28,107 nt of DNA from a virus. Where the stretch lies: positions 1-28,107 of the IMG/VR virus record IMGVR_UViG_3300049845_000618; one strand, given 5' to 3'. Below the pieces are notes generated by a model, which did no database searches, was not told the origin of the DNA, and was given only the letters and a program-made list of their open reading frames with translations. Within the stretch, counting starts at the first letter, position 1. Every line of letters starts with the position of its first letter. Positions 21,960 to 28,107 of this stretch are shown piece by piece. A program made the position numbers and the translations under genes.

Positions 21960-22426
21960 TTGAGCTGATCGACCTTGACGCCGCGCTTCAGAAGAAATGC
22001 GATTCCTTCCGTGTCACGGTACTGTTCTCTAAAGACCACTCGTTTGATCTTTGCTTGTTTGATGAGCTTGGCGCACTCTTTGCATGGCGACATCGTCACA
22101 TACAAGGTCGCGCCCTGAGCGCCAACACCACCGTTTTCGGCGATTTTCGCCAGGGCATTGCTTTCGGCATGCAGCACCTCTGGTTTAGTTTTGAGGGTCG
22201 GTGTTAGGGTTGGATCATTGATATTGATCGCCCAGTGCTCGCACGTGTCATCCTCATCACCAGCGGGCATACCATTGTACCCGTCACTAATGATTTGTTT
22301 ATCCTTGACGATCAAGGCACCAACCTGTTTGCGATTGGCCTTGGAGCGCTTGGCCCAAACCTCGGCCATCTGCATGTACGCCTCATCGAGGTCAATGCGG
22401 TTTGGATTGATTGTGATTGGTTCCAT
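21956..22426 (-). CDS. Deoxycytidylate (dCMP) deaminase
   Basis: The 156-residue protein deaminates dCMP to dUMP, feeding dTMP synthesis. The zinc site is visible: HAE (His86, Glu88) and PCKEC (Cys115, Cys118). The DGYNGMPAG substrate loop is conserved as in T4 Cd and ComEB. The ATG at 22426 is chosen because an earlier TTG adds residues that would fall on the upstream terminator region. No ribosome-binding site is strong. The neighbouring Pol III-like fragment is translated from the overlapping ATGA. Confidence 0.92.
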   Translation of the reverse strand: MEPITINPNRIDLDEAYMQMAEVWAKRSKANRKQVGALIVKDKQIISDGYNGMPAGDEDDTCEHWAININDPTLTPTLKTKPEVLHAESNALAKIAENGGVGAQGATLYVTMSPCKECAKLIKQAKIKRVVFREQYRDTEGIAFLLKRGVKVDQLK

Positions 22427-22453
22427 GATTGATTGTACGTGAGAATGCAAAAA

Positions 22454-22479
22454 GTGTCGTCACAATATTATGACGACAC
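22454..22479 (-). terminator. Rho-independent terminator after the SPFH unit
   Basis: An 8-bp stem (GTGTCGTC/GACGACAC) with a 10-base AT-rich loop is followed on the minus strand by TTTTT (22449-22453). It ends the two-gene SPFH unit just before the dCMP deaminase. Confidence 0.85.
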
Positions 22480-22498
22480 CTTCGGGAGTTCGTGATGC

Positions 22499-23056
22499 TC
22501 AGATGATCAGGTTGAAGCCAAACACCAGCCCAATCAAGATCATCGCAATGCTGAAGATCGTCTTGACAACACGAGCCTCATCAGAGTACGTGACTCGAAC
22601 GACCCTACGACGAACCCACATGCCCTTGAGATATGGGATGTGCTCGTACTCGATGTTTGTCGCGCCGATCTTAGCCCGCCAGGCCACAGCCGCCAAGGTC
22701 AGACAGATCATCAGCAAGGTGATCCCAGACATAATCTGCAAGATGTCTTGACCAACGATCTTGTACACGATGATCGCTACCGTGATCTTGCCGAGCGTGG
22801 TCTGAGAGAACTCGTTCGCCGCGACTCCGACCTCACGAGCCGCGCTCACCATGGCCCGTCCCATGTTCGCACCAAGCTCGCCCCAGGCTTCCGCCTCCTG
22901 ACGAACGGTAGCTGAGATGTTCTCAGGTTGGGCCTTGAGCTTGCTGACCTGCTCGTTCAGCGCCTTGACCTGTTCTGGGGTCAGTCCCTCAGTCGAGATC
23001 TGAGCGAAGCTGAACTGGCTGAAGATCAGCAGCGCCAGCAGTACCAGGTACTTCAC
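22499..23056 (-). CDS. Secreted/membrane partner of the SPFH protein
   Basis: The 185-residue protein has an N-terminal signal-like segment (KYLVLLALLIFSQFSFA, ending before Gln19). A helical region with LTPEQVKALNEQVSKLKAQ follows, then a transmembrane stretch (TVAIIVYKIVGQDILQIMSGITLLMICLTLAAVAW) and a C-terminal hydrophobic helix (IFSIAMILIGLVFGFNLII). No family recognised. The ATGA overlap with the SPFH gene and the shared terminator make a two-gene unit, so they likely act together. Confidence 0.75.
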   Translation of the reverse strand: MKYLVLLALLIFSQFSFAQISTEGLTPEQVKALNEQVSKLKAQPENISATVRQEAEAWGELGANMGRAMVSAAREVGVAANEFSQTTLGKITVAIIVYKIVGQDILQIMSGITLLMICLTLAAVAWRAKIGATNIEYEHIPYLKGMWVRRRVVRVTYSDEARVVKTIFSIAMILIGLVFGFNLII

Positions 23057-23880
23057 TTGACGTTCACCACTTGGTTGCCAGGGGTGATGATGCAGTTCGC
23101 CGCCTTCTCGCAGGCCTCAGCCCAACGGCGGTTGATCTCGATCTCCATGAACTGCTGTGGAGTCAGGCCCATGCTGTTCCGGTACGCGTTGTCAGCCTGG
23201 GCCTTGGCGATCTGCTCGGCCTTGCGCTGCAGCTCAGCAGCTTCGGCCTCGATCAGGGTGCGTCGACGTTGCTGCTGCGCGGCGGTGGCGTTCATCTGCT
23301 CAAGGACACTGGCGTTCGGCTTGGCACGACCCAGTGAAACACCGAGGATCTCAATCGGCAGGCCCTGGTCAACGACGTGCTTGACCAGTGCTTGCGTGAC
23401 CTCGTTGTCGACGGTCTGCGCGGCGCTGACGTCAGACATCATCTCTGACATGGACTTCTTCTTGACCGCTTCACGAACGATCGCGAGGTACTGGCGCAGC
23501 ACGTTGTTGTTGAACCAGTCCTCGCCGAACTTGTCGACGAGCTTGACTGAGTCGGTCACGCGGTACTGGATCGTGCTCTCGAAGTCCAGCAGGATGTTGT
23601 CAGATGAGCTGAAGTCATCGACCTTGACGTTCTCGGAGGTTGGCGTGACTCGCACCGTGTACATCGTGCTGGTGCGCCACAGCAGGATCCGACCTTCACG
23701 CAAGGGTTCAGGACGAACGCCTGAGCTGCCGAAGAAGTACGGCTTGTCGACGATCACACCATGATGACCAGGCTCGACGGTCTCAGTGTACATGAAGGCG
23801 AACCAGCTGATGAACATCCCAATCAGCGAGATGATGCCCAGCACGATGATCGCCACGAAACTTTGTCCTGCTCTGGTCAT
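23053..23880 (-). CDS. SPFH (prohibitin/band 7-like) membrane protein
   Basis: The 275-residue protein has a single N-terminal transmembrane helix (about 8-30) and the SPFH layout: EPGHHGVIVDKPYFFG, then RILLWRTSTMYTVRVTP, LLDFESTIQYRVTD, and a helical part (EDWFNNNVLRQYLAIVREAVKKKSMSEMMSD). A C-terminal coiled coil follows (AAQQQRRRTLIEAEAAELQRKAEQIAKAQAD). This matches HflC/prohibitin-type proteins that organise membrane microdomains. The SD before it (AGGAGG) lies in a hairpin, see 23886-23901. The role in the phage is unknown; a link to the membrane proteins at 1-3840 is a guess. Confidence 0.85.
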   Translation of the reverse strand: MTRAGQSFVAIIVLGIISLIGMFISWFAFMYTETVEPGHHGVIVDKPYFFGSSGVRPEPLREGRILLWRTSTMYTVRVTPTSENVKVDDFSSSDNILLDFESTIQYRVTDSVKLVDKFGEDWFNNNVLRQYLAIVREAVKKKSMSEMMSDVSAAQTVDNEVTQALVKHVVDQGLPIEILGVSLGRAKPNASVLEQMNATAAQQQRRRTLIEAEAAELQRKAEQIAKAQADNAYRNSMGLTPQQFMEIEINRRWAEACEKAANCIITPGNQVVNVK

Positions 23881-23885
23881 GGAAT

Positions 23886-23901
23886 CCTCCTAGAAAGGAG
23901 G
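23886..23901 (-). promoter_or_regulatory. Hairpin that can hide the SPFH ribosome-binding site
   Basis: On the minus strand CCTCCT, a 4-base loop (TTCT) and AGGAGG form a perfect 6-bp stem. The AGGAGG is the SD of the SPFH gene, so the upstream CCTCCT can pair with and mask it. An RNA-level switch or temperature effect would be expected if it is real. Confidence 0.5.
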
Positions 23902-23957
23902 GCATCATAGCATAGCAAGATTGACGTGCATAGGGTACTTGGGTCCGTTGCACCAAA

Positions 23958-24033
23958 AACGACCGAGGGGCCCTAGGGCCCCTCGTCTGTTTGGTACTAT
24001 GTCGGCCGGGCCGAGTGTCGCAGTCGTCGCCTA
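23958..24033 (-). repeat. Copy 2 of an inverted 3'-UTR repeat
   Basis: Read on the minus strand it begins at the stop of the 37-residue gene (TAG at 24031-24033) and continues through a terminator palindrome (23964-23985) followed by GTCGTTTTT. It matches copy 1 at 9124-9198 in opposite orientation, with an exact 44-bp core. Confidence 0.85.
23964..23985 (-). terminator. Palindromic terminator after the mini-ligase unit
   Basis: The same 22-bp palindrome as at 9172-9193, here followed on the minus strand by GTCGTTTTT, so a good rho-independent terminator for the unit that starts at 25522. Confidence 0.8.
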
Positions 24034-24144
24034 GGTGTCGAGGCGAACCGCTCGGATCGCCCTGTTCGCCTCGCAAAGGATCTGGGCCTCGAGGACGCTG
24101 AAGATCCCGAGGTACTCGTCGCCTTCCCAGAGCTCGTACCTCAT
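24031..24144 (-). CDS. 37-residue hypothetical protein
   Basis: A short protein (RYELWEGDEYLGIFSVLEAQ, ending AIRAVRLDT). Its ATG overlaps the preceding stop by ATGA and its TAG begins the inverted repeat, supporting it as the last gene of the unit. No motif. Confidence 0.65.
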   Translation of the reverse strand: MRYELWEGDEYLGIFSVLEAQILCEANRAIRAVRLDT

Positions 24145-24473
24145 GCGGCCTGCTCCTCGATCAGCTGGCGTATCAACTCGTTCGAGCGCTCGAGCGGCAC
24201 GGCGGGGACCGCGGCGTTCGTCACCAGATTCGGCTTGGCCGCGATCCTGGTGGCTCGCTCAGCGGCCGTCTCGGGCTTGAGCTGTAGCGTATGCAGCACG
24301 TACTTCATCATCACGGTCATCGGGACCTCGATGTACGGCAGCTCGGGCCAGAACTGGACCTCGCCCCAGTTCCCGGTGCGCAGGAAGGTCTTGAAGGACT
24401 CCATGTGCTCCTGGTTCGTCGGGTCGAAGATCTCACGCGACACGAGGCGGGCCTGACGCAGAATATCCGACAC
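24141..24473 (-). CDS. Hypothetical phage protein
   Basis: The 110-residue protein (ILRQARLVSREIFDPTNQEHMESFKTFLRTG; WPELPYIEVPMTVMMKYVLHTL) is compact and probably conserved. The LPYIEVPMTVMMKYVLHTL part could be a hydrophobic core helix. No assignable family. It follows the 78-residue gene by two bases. Confidence 0.75.
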   Translation of the reverse strand: MSDILRQARLVSREIFDPTNQEHMESFKTFLRTGNWGEVQFWPELPYIEVPMTVMMKYVLHTLQLKPETAAERATRIAAKPNLVTNAAVPAVPLERSNELIRQLIEEQAA

Positions 24474-24475
24474 GT

Positions 24476-24712
24476 TTACTCCTTGATGTATCGATGGAAG
24501 CGAAGGCCAGAGACCAGGCTCTTATCCACAGCCTGATCGCTGACGCAGGTGTAGAGCTTACCGTTCTTCATGACGACCTCGAGGCCGAGCAGCTGGTCCT
24601 CTGGACTCGAGCTGATGAAGAACATTGGGACCATGCCGAACGGTGCTTGCTTGACGATGTCGTCGATCGGCCGCTTTTCGGTCACGAACGCGTGCGTAGG
24701 GAAGCTCACCAC
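24476..24712 (-). CDS. Small protein of unknown function
   Basis: The 78-residue protein (VSFPTHAFVTEKRPIDDIVKQAP, SSSPEDQLLGLEVVMKNGKLYTC) has an alpha/beta composition. It overlaps the preceding gene by seven bases. No motif. Confidence 0.7.
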   Translation of the reverse strand: MVSFPTHAFVTEKRPIDDIVKQAPFGMVPMFFISSSPEDQLLGLEVVMKNGKLYTCVSDQAVDKSLVSGLRFHRYIKE

Positions 24713-24909
24713 TGCACCTTCGTGTACACATTCGCGACCGTCGTGTTGTCATGGTACTCCCAGACAACCTTCATCACGAGCAGCTCCATGGTGGGCGGCA
24801 TCTTCGAGTTCCTGACGTAGTCACCAACTCGTGGGACCACCATCGGCGCGTTGCCTTGCGAGACCGTGACGATCTCACCTTTGTGGATGATGTTCAAGAC
24901 GTAGATCAT
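24706..24909 (-). CDS. Small beta-rich protein
   Basis: A 67-residue protein rich in strands (IIHKGEIVTVSQGNAP, PRVGDYVRNS, LLVMKVVWEYHDNTTVANVYTKV) with a PRVGDYV pattern that could be an SH3-like barrel; this is a weak impression. It lies four bases after the mini-ligase. Confidence 0.65.
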   Translation of the reverse strand: MIYVLNIIHKGEIVTVSQGNAPMVVPRVGDYVRNSKMPPTMELLVMKVVWEYHDNTTVANVYTKVQW

Positions 24910-24913
24910 GATC

Positions 24914-25522
24914 TCAGAAGGAGTAGTTCTTGTGCGGAATGCGGCACTTGACCTGCCAGCCAGCGTTGGAGTCTGGCTTGTAGCACGGCTTGAGCGGCGC
25001 GAGCGGGTTCTTGATCACCAGCCCCTCGTCCTCTGGAGCGAGGTTGTCGAACATCTGGGCAAAGCCCTCGTCGAAGCACTTGGCGATCGTAACATACGGG
25101 CTGACTCGGACTTGGTCGCCTTCGTCCTTGCCTTCGAAGCGATCGTGCAGCAGAACCTGGCGGTCGGCAAAGGTGGAACCCACCAGGTAGTCGCCGTTCG
25201 ACACCAGCACGTCGAAGATGTACAGCTGGTCCTTGGGTCCGCCGGCGACCTTGGAGTGCAGCAGCTCAGCGACGTACACGTTCCAGGCTTTCGGGCCAGC
25301 GAAGAACGAGATGTGCTCGCGCTTCGGGGACCAGAGCTTGTGGTCGTCGTTGTGACGGGTCTTGAAGATCACCTGGGCGCCGCGAGCGAACACCAGCGTG
25401 CAGGTCCCGTTTTTCTTCTTCTGCGCCCACCAGCCCTTGTTCTCGTAGTACGAGAGCTGCGGACGAGCGATCTTCTGCTCGGGGCGCGGAGGCCAGAGGT
25501 ATTGGTACTCGGCGTAGTTCAT
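24914..25522 (-). CDS. Small ATP-dependent polynucleotide ligase-like protein
   Basis: The 202-residue protein has the nucleotidyltransferase motifs of the ligase superfamily without an OB-fold or other domain. Motif I is in the form KKNG (Lys36-Gly39, WAQKKKNGTCTLVF). VAELL (84-88) is motif III, IFDV is at 102-105, EGLVIKNP (167-174) is motif IV, and WQVKCR (189-194) motif V. The lack of other domains is typical of a mini-ligase. Its substrate (DNA or RNA) cannot be told. It starts the unit that ends in the inverted repeat and follows the GTAAC-type promoter module at 25529-25569. Confidence 0.8.
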   Translation of the reverse strand: MNYAEYQYLWPPRPEQKIARPQLSYYENKGWWAQKKKNGTCTLVFARGAQVIFKTRHNDDHKLWSPKREHISFFAGPKAWNVYVAELLHSKVAGGPKDQLYIFDVLVSNGDYLVGSTFADRQVLLHDRFEGKDEGDQVRVSPYVTIAKCFDEGFAQMFDNLAPEDEGLVIKNPLAPLKPCYKPDSNAGWQVKCRIPHKNYSF

Positions 25523-25528
25523 GATGGC

Positions 25529-25569
25529 ATTCTACGCCAAACCCAGGTCAACCCCGTTACATCGTTACA
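25529..25569 (-). promoter_or_regulatory. Promoter module: TAGAATGC box plus two GTAACG repeats
   Basis: On the minus strand two direct TGTAACG copies (25555-25569) are followed 20 bases later by TAGAAT (25529-25534). It lies seven bases before the mini-ligase start, so the transcript would be close to leaderless. The repeats sit over the stop of the previous gene. Confidence 0.55.
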
Positions 25570-25876
25570 GCTTCGGTGCTCGATGTGGTTTCCTACGAAG
25601 GAGTCCCTTCCAGTACACGAAGCCATGTCGCTGGTACCAGGCCGTGAGTTCATCTTGAGTCAGCCCGCCAGTCGCCGCAGGTTCGAGAAAGAGTGTGATG
25701 CGTTCTTGATCGGCGTCGTTCAGGATCTGCTGCATCAGCGCGCGACCGTGCCCGTTTCCACGAGCGGCCTCGGGCACGTTGATGCGCGTGATGATCCGCC
25801 CAAGGCTGTAGTAGTCGCACAGATCAGCGATCGCGATCGAGTACTCGCTGAGCTTGATGAAGTAACAGGACTTCAC
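25565..25876 (-). CDS. GNAT acetyltransferase
   Basis: The 103-residue protein has the GNAT acetyl-CoA site: RINVPEAARGNGHGRALMQQIL, with the RGNGHG P-loop-like turn. Strand RITLFLEPA and the WYQRHGFVYWKGL motif (motif B) follow. The C terminus is basic (RRKPHRAPKL). The substrate is unknown. The GTG start at 25876 is chosen because it overlaps the preceding stop (GTGA); the longer in-frame frame upstream is arginine-rich and overlaps another gene. Confidence 0.8.
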   Translation of the reverse strand: MKSCYFIKLSEYSIAIADLCDYYSLGRIITRINVPEAARGNGHGRALMQQILNDADQERITLFLEPAATGGLTQDELTAWYQRHGFVYWKGLLRRKPHRAPKL

Positions 25877-26025
25877 CGCACCGGCTCGGGCTTGCGCTTG
25901 CCTTCTGCCACGGCTTTCGCGAACGCCAGCGCCGCGCCCTTGCAGTTGAAGTCCGGTCGTTGGAGCTTGCCGTCCACGACTGCTCGCCAGGTCTCGGGCT
26001 CGAAGGTCACGGCGTCGTAGCTCAT
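25873..26025 (-). CDS. 50-residue protein
   Basis: A short protein (SYDAVTFEPETWRAVVDGKL, then FNCKGAALAFAKAVAEGKRKPEPVR). It fits between genes with ATGA and GTGA overlaps. No motif. Confidence 0.65.
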   Translation of the reverse strand: MSYDAVTFEPETWRAVVDGKLQRPDFNCKGAALAFAKAVAEGKRKPEPVR

Positions 26026-26600
26026 CGGAAGATCCCTTCACGGTAGTGGTAGTTCGCACCGAAGGTCACGCCGTCCTTCTGGATGCCGAACCGCATGATC
26101 TCCTCGTCGACCCAGTACGGCGCGCTCAGGTTGCAGTCACCGTACTTCTTGACGGCCGCCTTCTTGATCGTCTCGGGCGACACGTCGAACGTACAGCGCG
26201 GTTTGGACACCTGCTTGGTCAGGGCCTTGATGAGGCCCTCGATCTTGAGCCGCTCGTCCATCGTGTCCGGGTACCCCGACATCTCGTCCCACTCGCGCTG
26301 CAGCTCGTTCACCAGCTCGGTGACCCTGCCGAGCGGTTCACGCGGCGGAGTCGGCAGCGCGTTCGTCGGCACCGCCATGAACCCACTACCGAGGCAGGCC
26401 ATGCACTGGTAGTTGTGGTCATCGTGATCGAGACCGCTGCCACCGCAGCTCTCGCACTTGACCTCGAGCTCGGCGATCTTGGCGACCGCCTGCGACATCC
26501 ACTGCAGCGCGACCTCGATCCAGGCTCGTTCGGTGCCATTTTGGATGGACAGCTCCGCCAACCGGCGGAGCTGGTCAAGCGTGACCTTGACCTTGTCCAT
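26022..26600 (-). CDS. DnaJ-type zinc-finger protein
   Basis: The 192-residue protein contains two CxxCxGxG motifs (Cys49-Cys52 in CESCGGSG, and Cys66-Cys69 in CMACLGSG), the hallmark of DnaJ-type zinc fingers. An N-terminal helix (VTLDQLRRLAELSIQ) and a C-terminal region (LIKALTKQVSKPRCTFDVSPETIKKAAVKKYG) flank it; no J domain is visible. It probably binds a protein or nucleic acid. The role is unknown. Confidence 0.75.
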   Translation of the reverse strand: MDKVKVTLDQLRRLAELSIQNGTERAWIEVALQWMSQAVAKIAELEVKCESCGGSGLDHDDHNYQCMACLGSGFMAVPTNALPTPPREPLGRVTELVNELQREWDEMSGYPDTMDERLKIEGLIKALTKQVSKPRCTFDVSPETIKKAAVKKYGDCNLSAPYWVDEEIMRFGIQKDGVTFGANYHYREGIFR

Positions 26601-26601
26601 G

Positions 26602-27282
26602 TCAGGCCGCCTTGGCGCCGGGCAACTTGGCGAGCTTGGCCTTCTTGGAGGGCTGCACGATCTCCTTGACGTTGTCGAACAGCGCTTCCATCGGGTAGCC
26701 TTCCTCGAGCTTCGGCTTGATCGCCATCGTGGTCATGATCTCGATCGCTGCGCGATGCTTCTTCTCGAACCCGGCGGTCAGCATCTCGTCGCTGACCACG
26801 AACTTGGAGCGGCCTTCCTGCTTGACGATGAAGTCCGAGGGCAGGCCGGTGACTTTGGACAGCGCGGTCTCGACCTTGGCCATGAGCTTCGCGTCGGCAG
26901 CGTACTCGGGGTTGATGCCGAACATCTCGGTCGTGATGGTCTGCTCGAAGGGCTCGATGCCGAGCTGCTTGAGCGTCGCGATCTCGTCCTCGTTCAGCGC
27001 GCTGTTCGTGCCGCGCTTGCGCATCTCGATGCTCGCGCTGGCCATGCCGTCGACGCCGCGGAAGCTCTCGGGACGCGAGCTGCCGGCCATCTCCAGGAAC
27101 TTCTCGAACCCGCTGCTCTTGAGCTCACCTTCCAGGCTCTTGGCGACGCCTTCCAGGCTGGCCATCAGGGCCTTGATCTCGGCCAGCTGCTGGAGCTGCG
27201 GCATCGCGATCTCGAGCTTTTCCTTCTTGGCCTTGGCGGTCTTCGGGGCGGCGATCGTCTTGGCGGTGGAGAACAGACCCAT
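26602..27282 (-). CDS. Conserved-looking phage protein (MGLF...)
   Basis: The 226-residue protein begins MGLFSTAKTIAAPKTAKAKKEK, followed by helical segments (LQQLAEIKALMASLEGVAKSLEGELKSSG) and a C-terminal segment ending in PGAKAA. I associate the MxLFxTAKT start and the Lys-rich linker with a small protein family in large phages, but cannot name the role. CGGAG precedes the ATG at 27282, which is preferred over one 11 codons upstream. Confidence 0.7.
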   Translation of the reverse strand: MGLFSTAKTIAAPKTAKAKKEKLEIAMPQLQQLAEIKALMASLEGVAKSLEGELKSSGFEKFLEMAGSSRPESFRGVDGMASASIEMRKRGTNSALNEDEIATLKQLGIEPFEQTITTEMFGINPEYAADAKLMAKVETALSKVTGLPSDFIVKQEGRSKFVVSDEMLTAGFEKKHRAAIEIMTTMAIKPKLEEGYPMEALFDNVKEIVQPSKKAKLAKLPGAKAA

Positions 27283-27313
27283 GTGAATGCTCCGTAGGTT
27301 GGTCGATAGGTGC

Positions 27314-27374
27314 ATTCTAGCATGGTCAAGAAATCTAGGTCGACAAAAGTGTAACGGGTCCGGTACTTGTTACG
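27314..27374 (-). promoter_or_regulatory. Promoter module: TAGAATGC box plus GTAAC inverted repeat
   Basis: On the minus strand CGTAACA...CGTTACA (27350-27374, imperfect arms) is followed 30 bases later by TAGAAT (27314-27319). The gene starting at 27282 follows. It shares TAGAATGC with three other modules. Confidence 0.55.
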
Positions 27375-28107
27375 ACTGTGTGTACTGACCAAGGCGTCTG
27401 AACGTGACGATCAGCTCCATCCTGACGGCCGCGGTGATGCTGGCGTTGTGCGCGGCGCCGAAGACCTCAAGCGTGCCTCCAAGGTTAGTCGCGACATGGT
27501 GAGCAAACGTGAAGGTCTGAGTGCGGTTAGCACTGAATGGACCCGTCCCGAGCTGTAGGTTCGAGTCAGTGAAGCGCGTGAATGGGTAGGAGCTCACGTA
27601 CAGGTTATTCGCCGTGTTTCCGGCGTTGAACTCCACGCCATACGACATCTGACCGTTTGGAAAGTCGTTTCCGAGCGGCTCAAAAATCCGACCTGTCACC
27701 GAGATCTCCCAAAGCCCGTCTCGCTGGAACGTGAAAACGCCTTCGCTCTCGGTGACGATCTGATCAAGCTCTTGATCAATGCGCTGCACCTGCCAGCTGG
27801 AAAACAAGAAGCCATTGAAGGTTTGGTTGCCGCTCAGAAGCCTGAAAACGGAAGGGTTAGCTGCGCCGCCTGGTGCCCAGTACGGCGGTGCGTCTCCGTC
27901 GCTAGTCAGAACATCACCTGGGTTGCCGAATGAGCCAGACAGCTCAAGCGCTCCGGAAGTGCGAATTCTCATTCGCATCGAGCCCTCAGTGAAGAACCTG
28001 ATATCGCCGCTGGGGTCACCAACGCCTGCCCTGATCAACACCGATCCAGCATCGTACTGCGGAGCGTTTCCGGCGTCGATGATCACGTCGCCACCGGTGT
28101 TGAAGCC
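27370..28107 (-). CDS. Virion/fibre-like protein, 5' part beyond the window
   Basis: The reading frame is open to the right edge (246 codons to the stop), so the N terminus is missing. The visible part starts GFNTGGDVIIDAGN and has a Gly/Asn-rich, beta-like character: DIRFFTEGSMRMRIRTSGALELSGSFG, GDVLTSDGDAPPYWAPG (a phrase common at the end of phage tail-fibre repeats), then a C-terminal domain of strands (FTFQRDGLWEISVTGRIF, QTFTFAHHVAT, MELIVTFRRLG) that resembles C1q/TNF-like trimeric heads. It is likely a tail or head fibre protein (inference from composition). Confidence 0.7.
   Translation of the reverse strand, partial: GFNTGGDVIIDAGNAPQYDAGSVLIRAGVGDPSGDIRFFTEGSMRMRIRTSGALELSGSFGNPGDVLTSDGDAPPYWAPGGAANPSVFRLLSGNQTFNGFLFSSWQVQRIDQELDQIVTESEGVFTFQRDGLWEISVTGRIFEPLGNDFPNGQMSYGVEFNAGNTANNLYVSSYPFTRFTDSNLQLGTGPFSANRTQTFTFAHHVATNLGGTLEVFGAAHNASITAAVRMELIVTFRRLGQYTQS

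Noticed and set aside
22432-22437. TACAAT as promoter for the dCMP deaminase
   Set aside because: Only five bases before the ATG; no -35; it may be chance next to the terminator.
24908-26020. 370-residue plus-strand open frame
   Set aside because: Runs across the mini-ligase, GNAT and small genes that have motifs and coupled starts; composition is antisense-like.
26458-27297. 279-residue plus-strand open frame
   Set aside because: Leu/His/Asp/Gly-rich shadow of the minus-strand MGLF-type gene.
1-28107. tRNA genes, CRISPR arrays, insertion-sequence ends, integrase
   Set aside because: No cloverleaf-like segments, spaced direct repeats, transposase or integrase motifs were seen by eye; a tRNAscan-type search was not possible.

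Overview
The window looks like an internal piece of a large, GC-rich, T4-like (Straboviridae-like or relative) myovirus genome. The evidence is a two-gene clamp loader (gp44-like ATPase followed by a gp62-like small subunit), a gp30-like ATP-dependent DNA ligase, a GroES/gp31-like co-chaperonin, a dCMP deaminase, free-standing HNH and GIY-YIG endonucleases, several RNA-ligase-type proteins, and gene packing by ATGA/TGATG stop-start overlaps. Short TAAATA boxes upstream of genes resemble T4 late promoters. The base composition suggests a GC-rich proteobacterial host; the host cannot be named from this sequence. No tRNA, CRISPR array or integrase was seen.

Layout, read along the mostly minus-strand transcription. 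(1) 27370-28107: end of a virion or fibre-like protein that runs off the right edge. (2) 27282-25565: conserved phage protein, DnaJ-type zinc protein, small protein, GNAT acetyltransferase. (3) 25522-24031: mini-ligase and four small proteins, ending in a strong palindromic terminator. (4) 23880-22499: SPFH/prohibitin-like protein and a secreted or membrane partner, with a terminator. (5) 22426-15179: dCMP deaminase, N half of a Pol III alpha-like protein, co-chaperonin, membrane proteins, clamp loader, zinc protein, C half of the Pol III alpha-like protein, nucleotidyltransferase. (6) 14629-12217: SprT-like protease and small or membrane proteins. (7) 12131-10363: DNA ligase plus one gene and a terminator. 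(8) 10262-9215: four small genes. (9) 6880-1: zinc protein, HNH protein, Rnl5-like RNA ligase, then a TPM-like, LemA-like, coiled-coil and PspA/ESCRT-III-like membrane series. Plus-strand exceptions are 6988-7167, 7874-9126 (metallophosphoesterase unit) and 14770-15228.

The most notable observations are as follows. (a) Two separate genes (21432-21959 and 16667-17236) look like the two halves of a drastically shrunken bacterial C-family (Pol III alpha) polymerase core. They are split just before the catalytic Asp motif and lie on either side of the clamp loader. (b) A membrane-remodelling-like gene set (PspA/Vipp1-like, LemA-like, TPM-like, SPFH) sits in the same phage. (c) A repeated promoter module has the box TAGAATGC and GTAAC/GTTAC repeats upstream. 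(d) A 3'-UTR/terminator of about 75 bp occurs in two inverted copies 14.8 kb apart. (e) The ribosome-binding site of the SPFH gene can pair with an adjacent anti-SD.

The functional assignments come from motif reading only. No database search was run.
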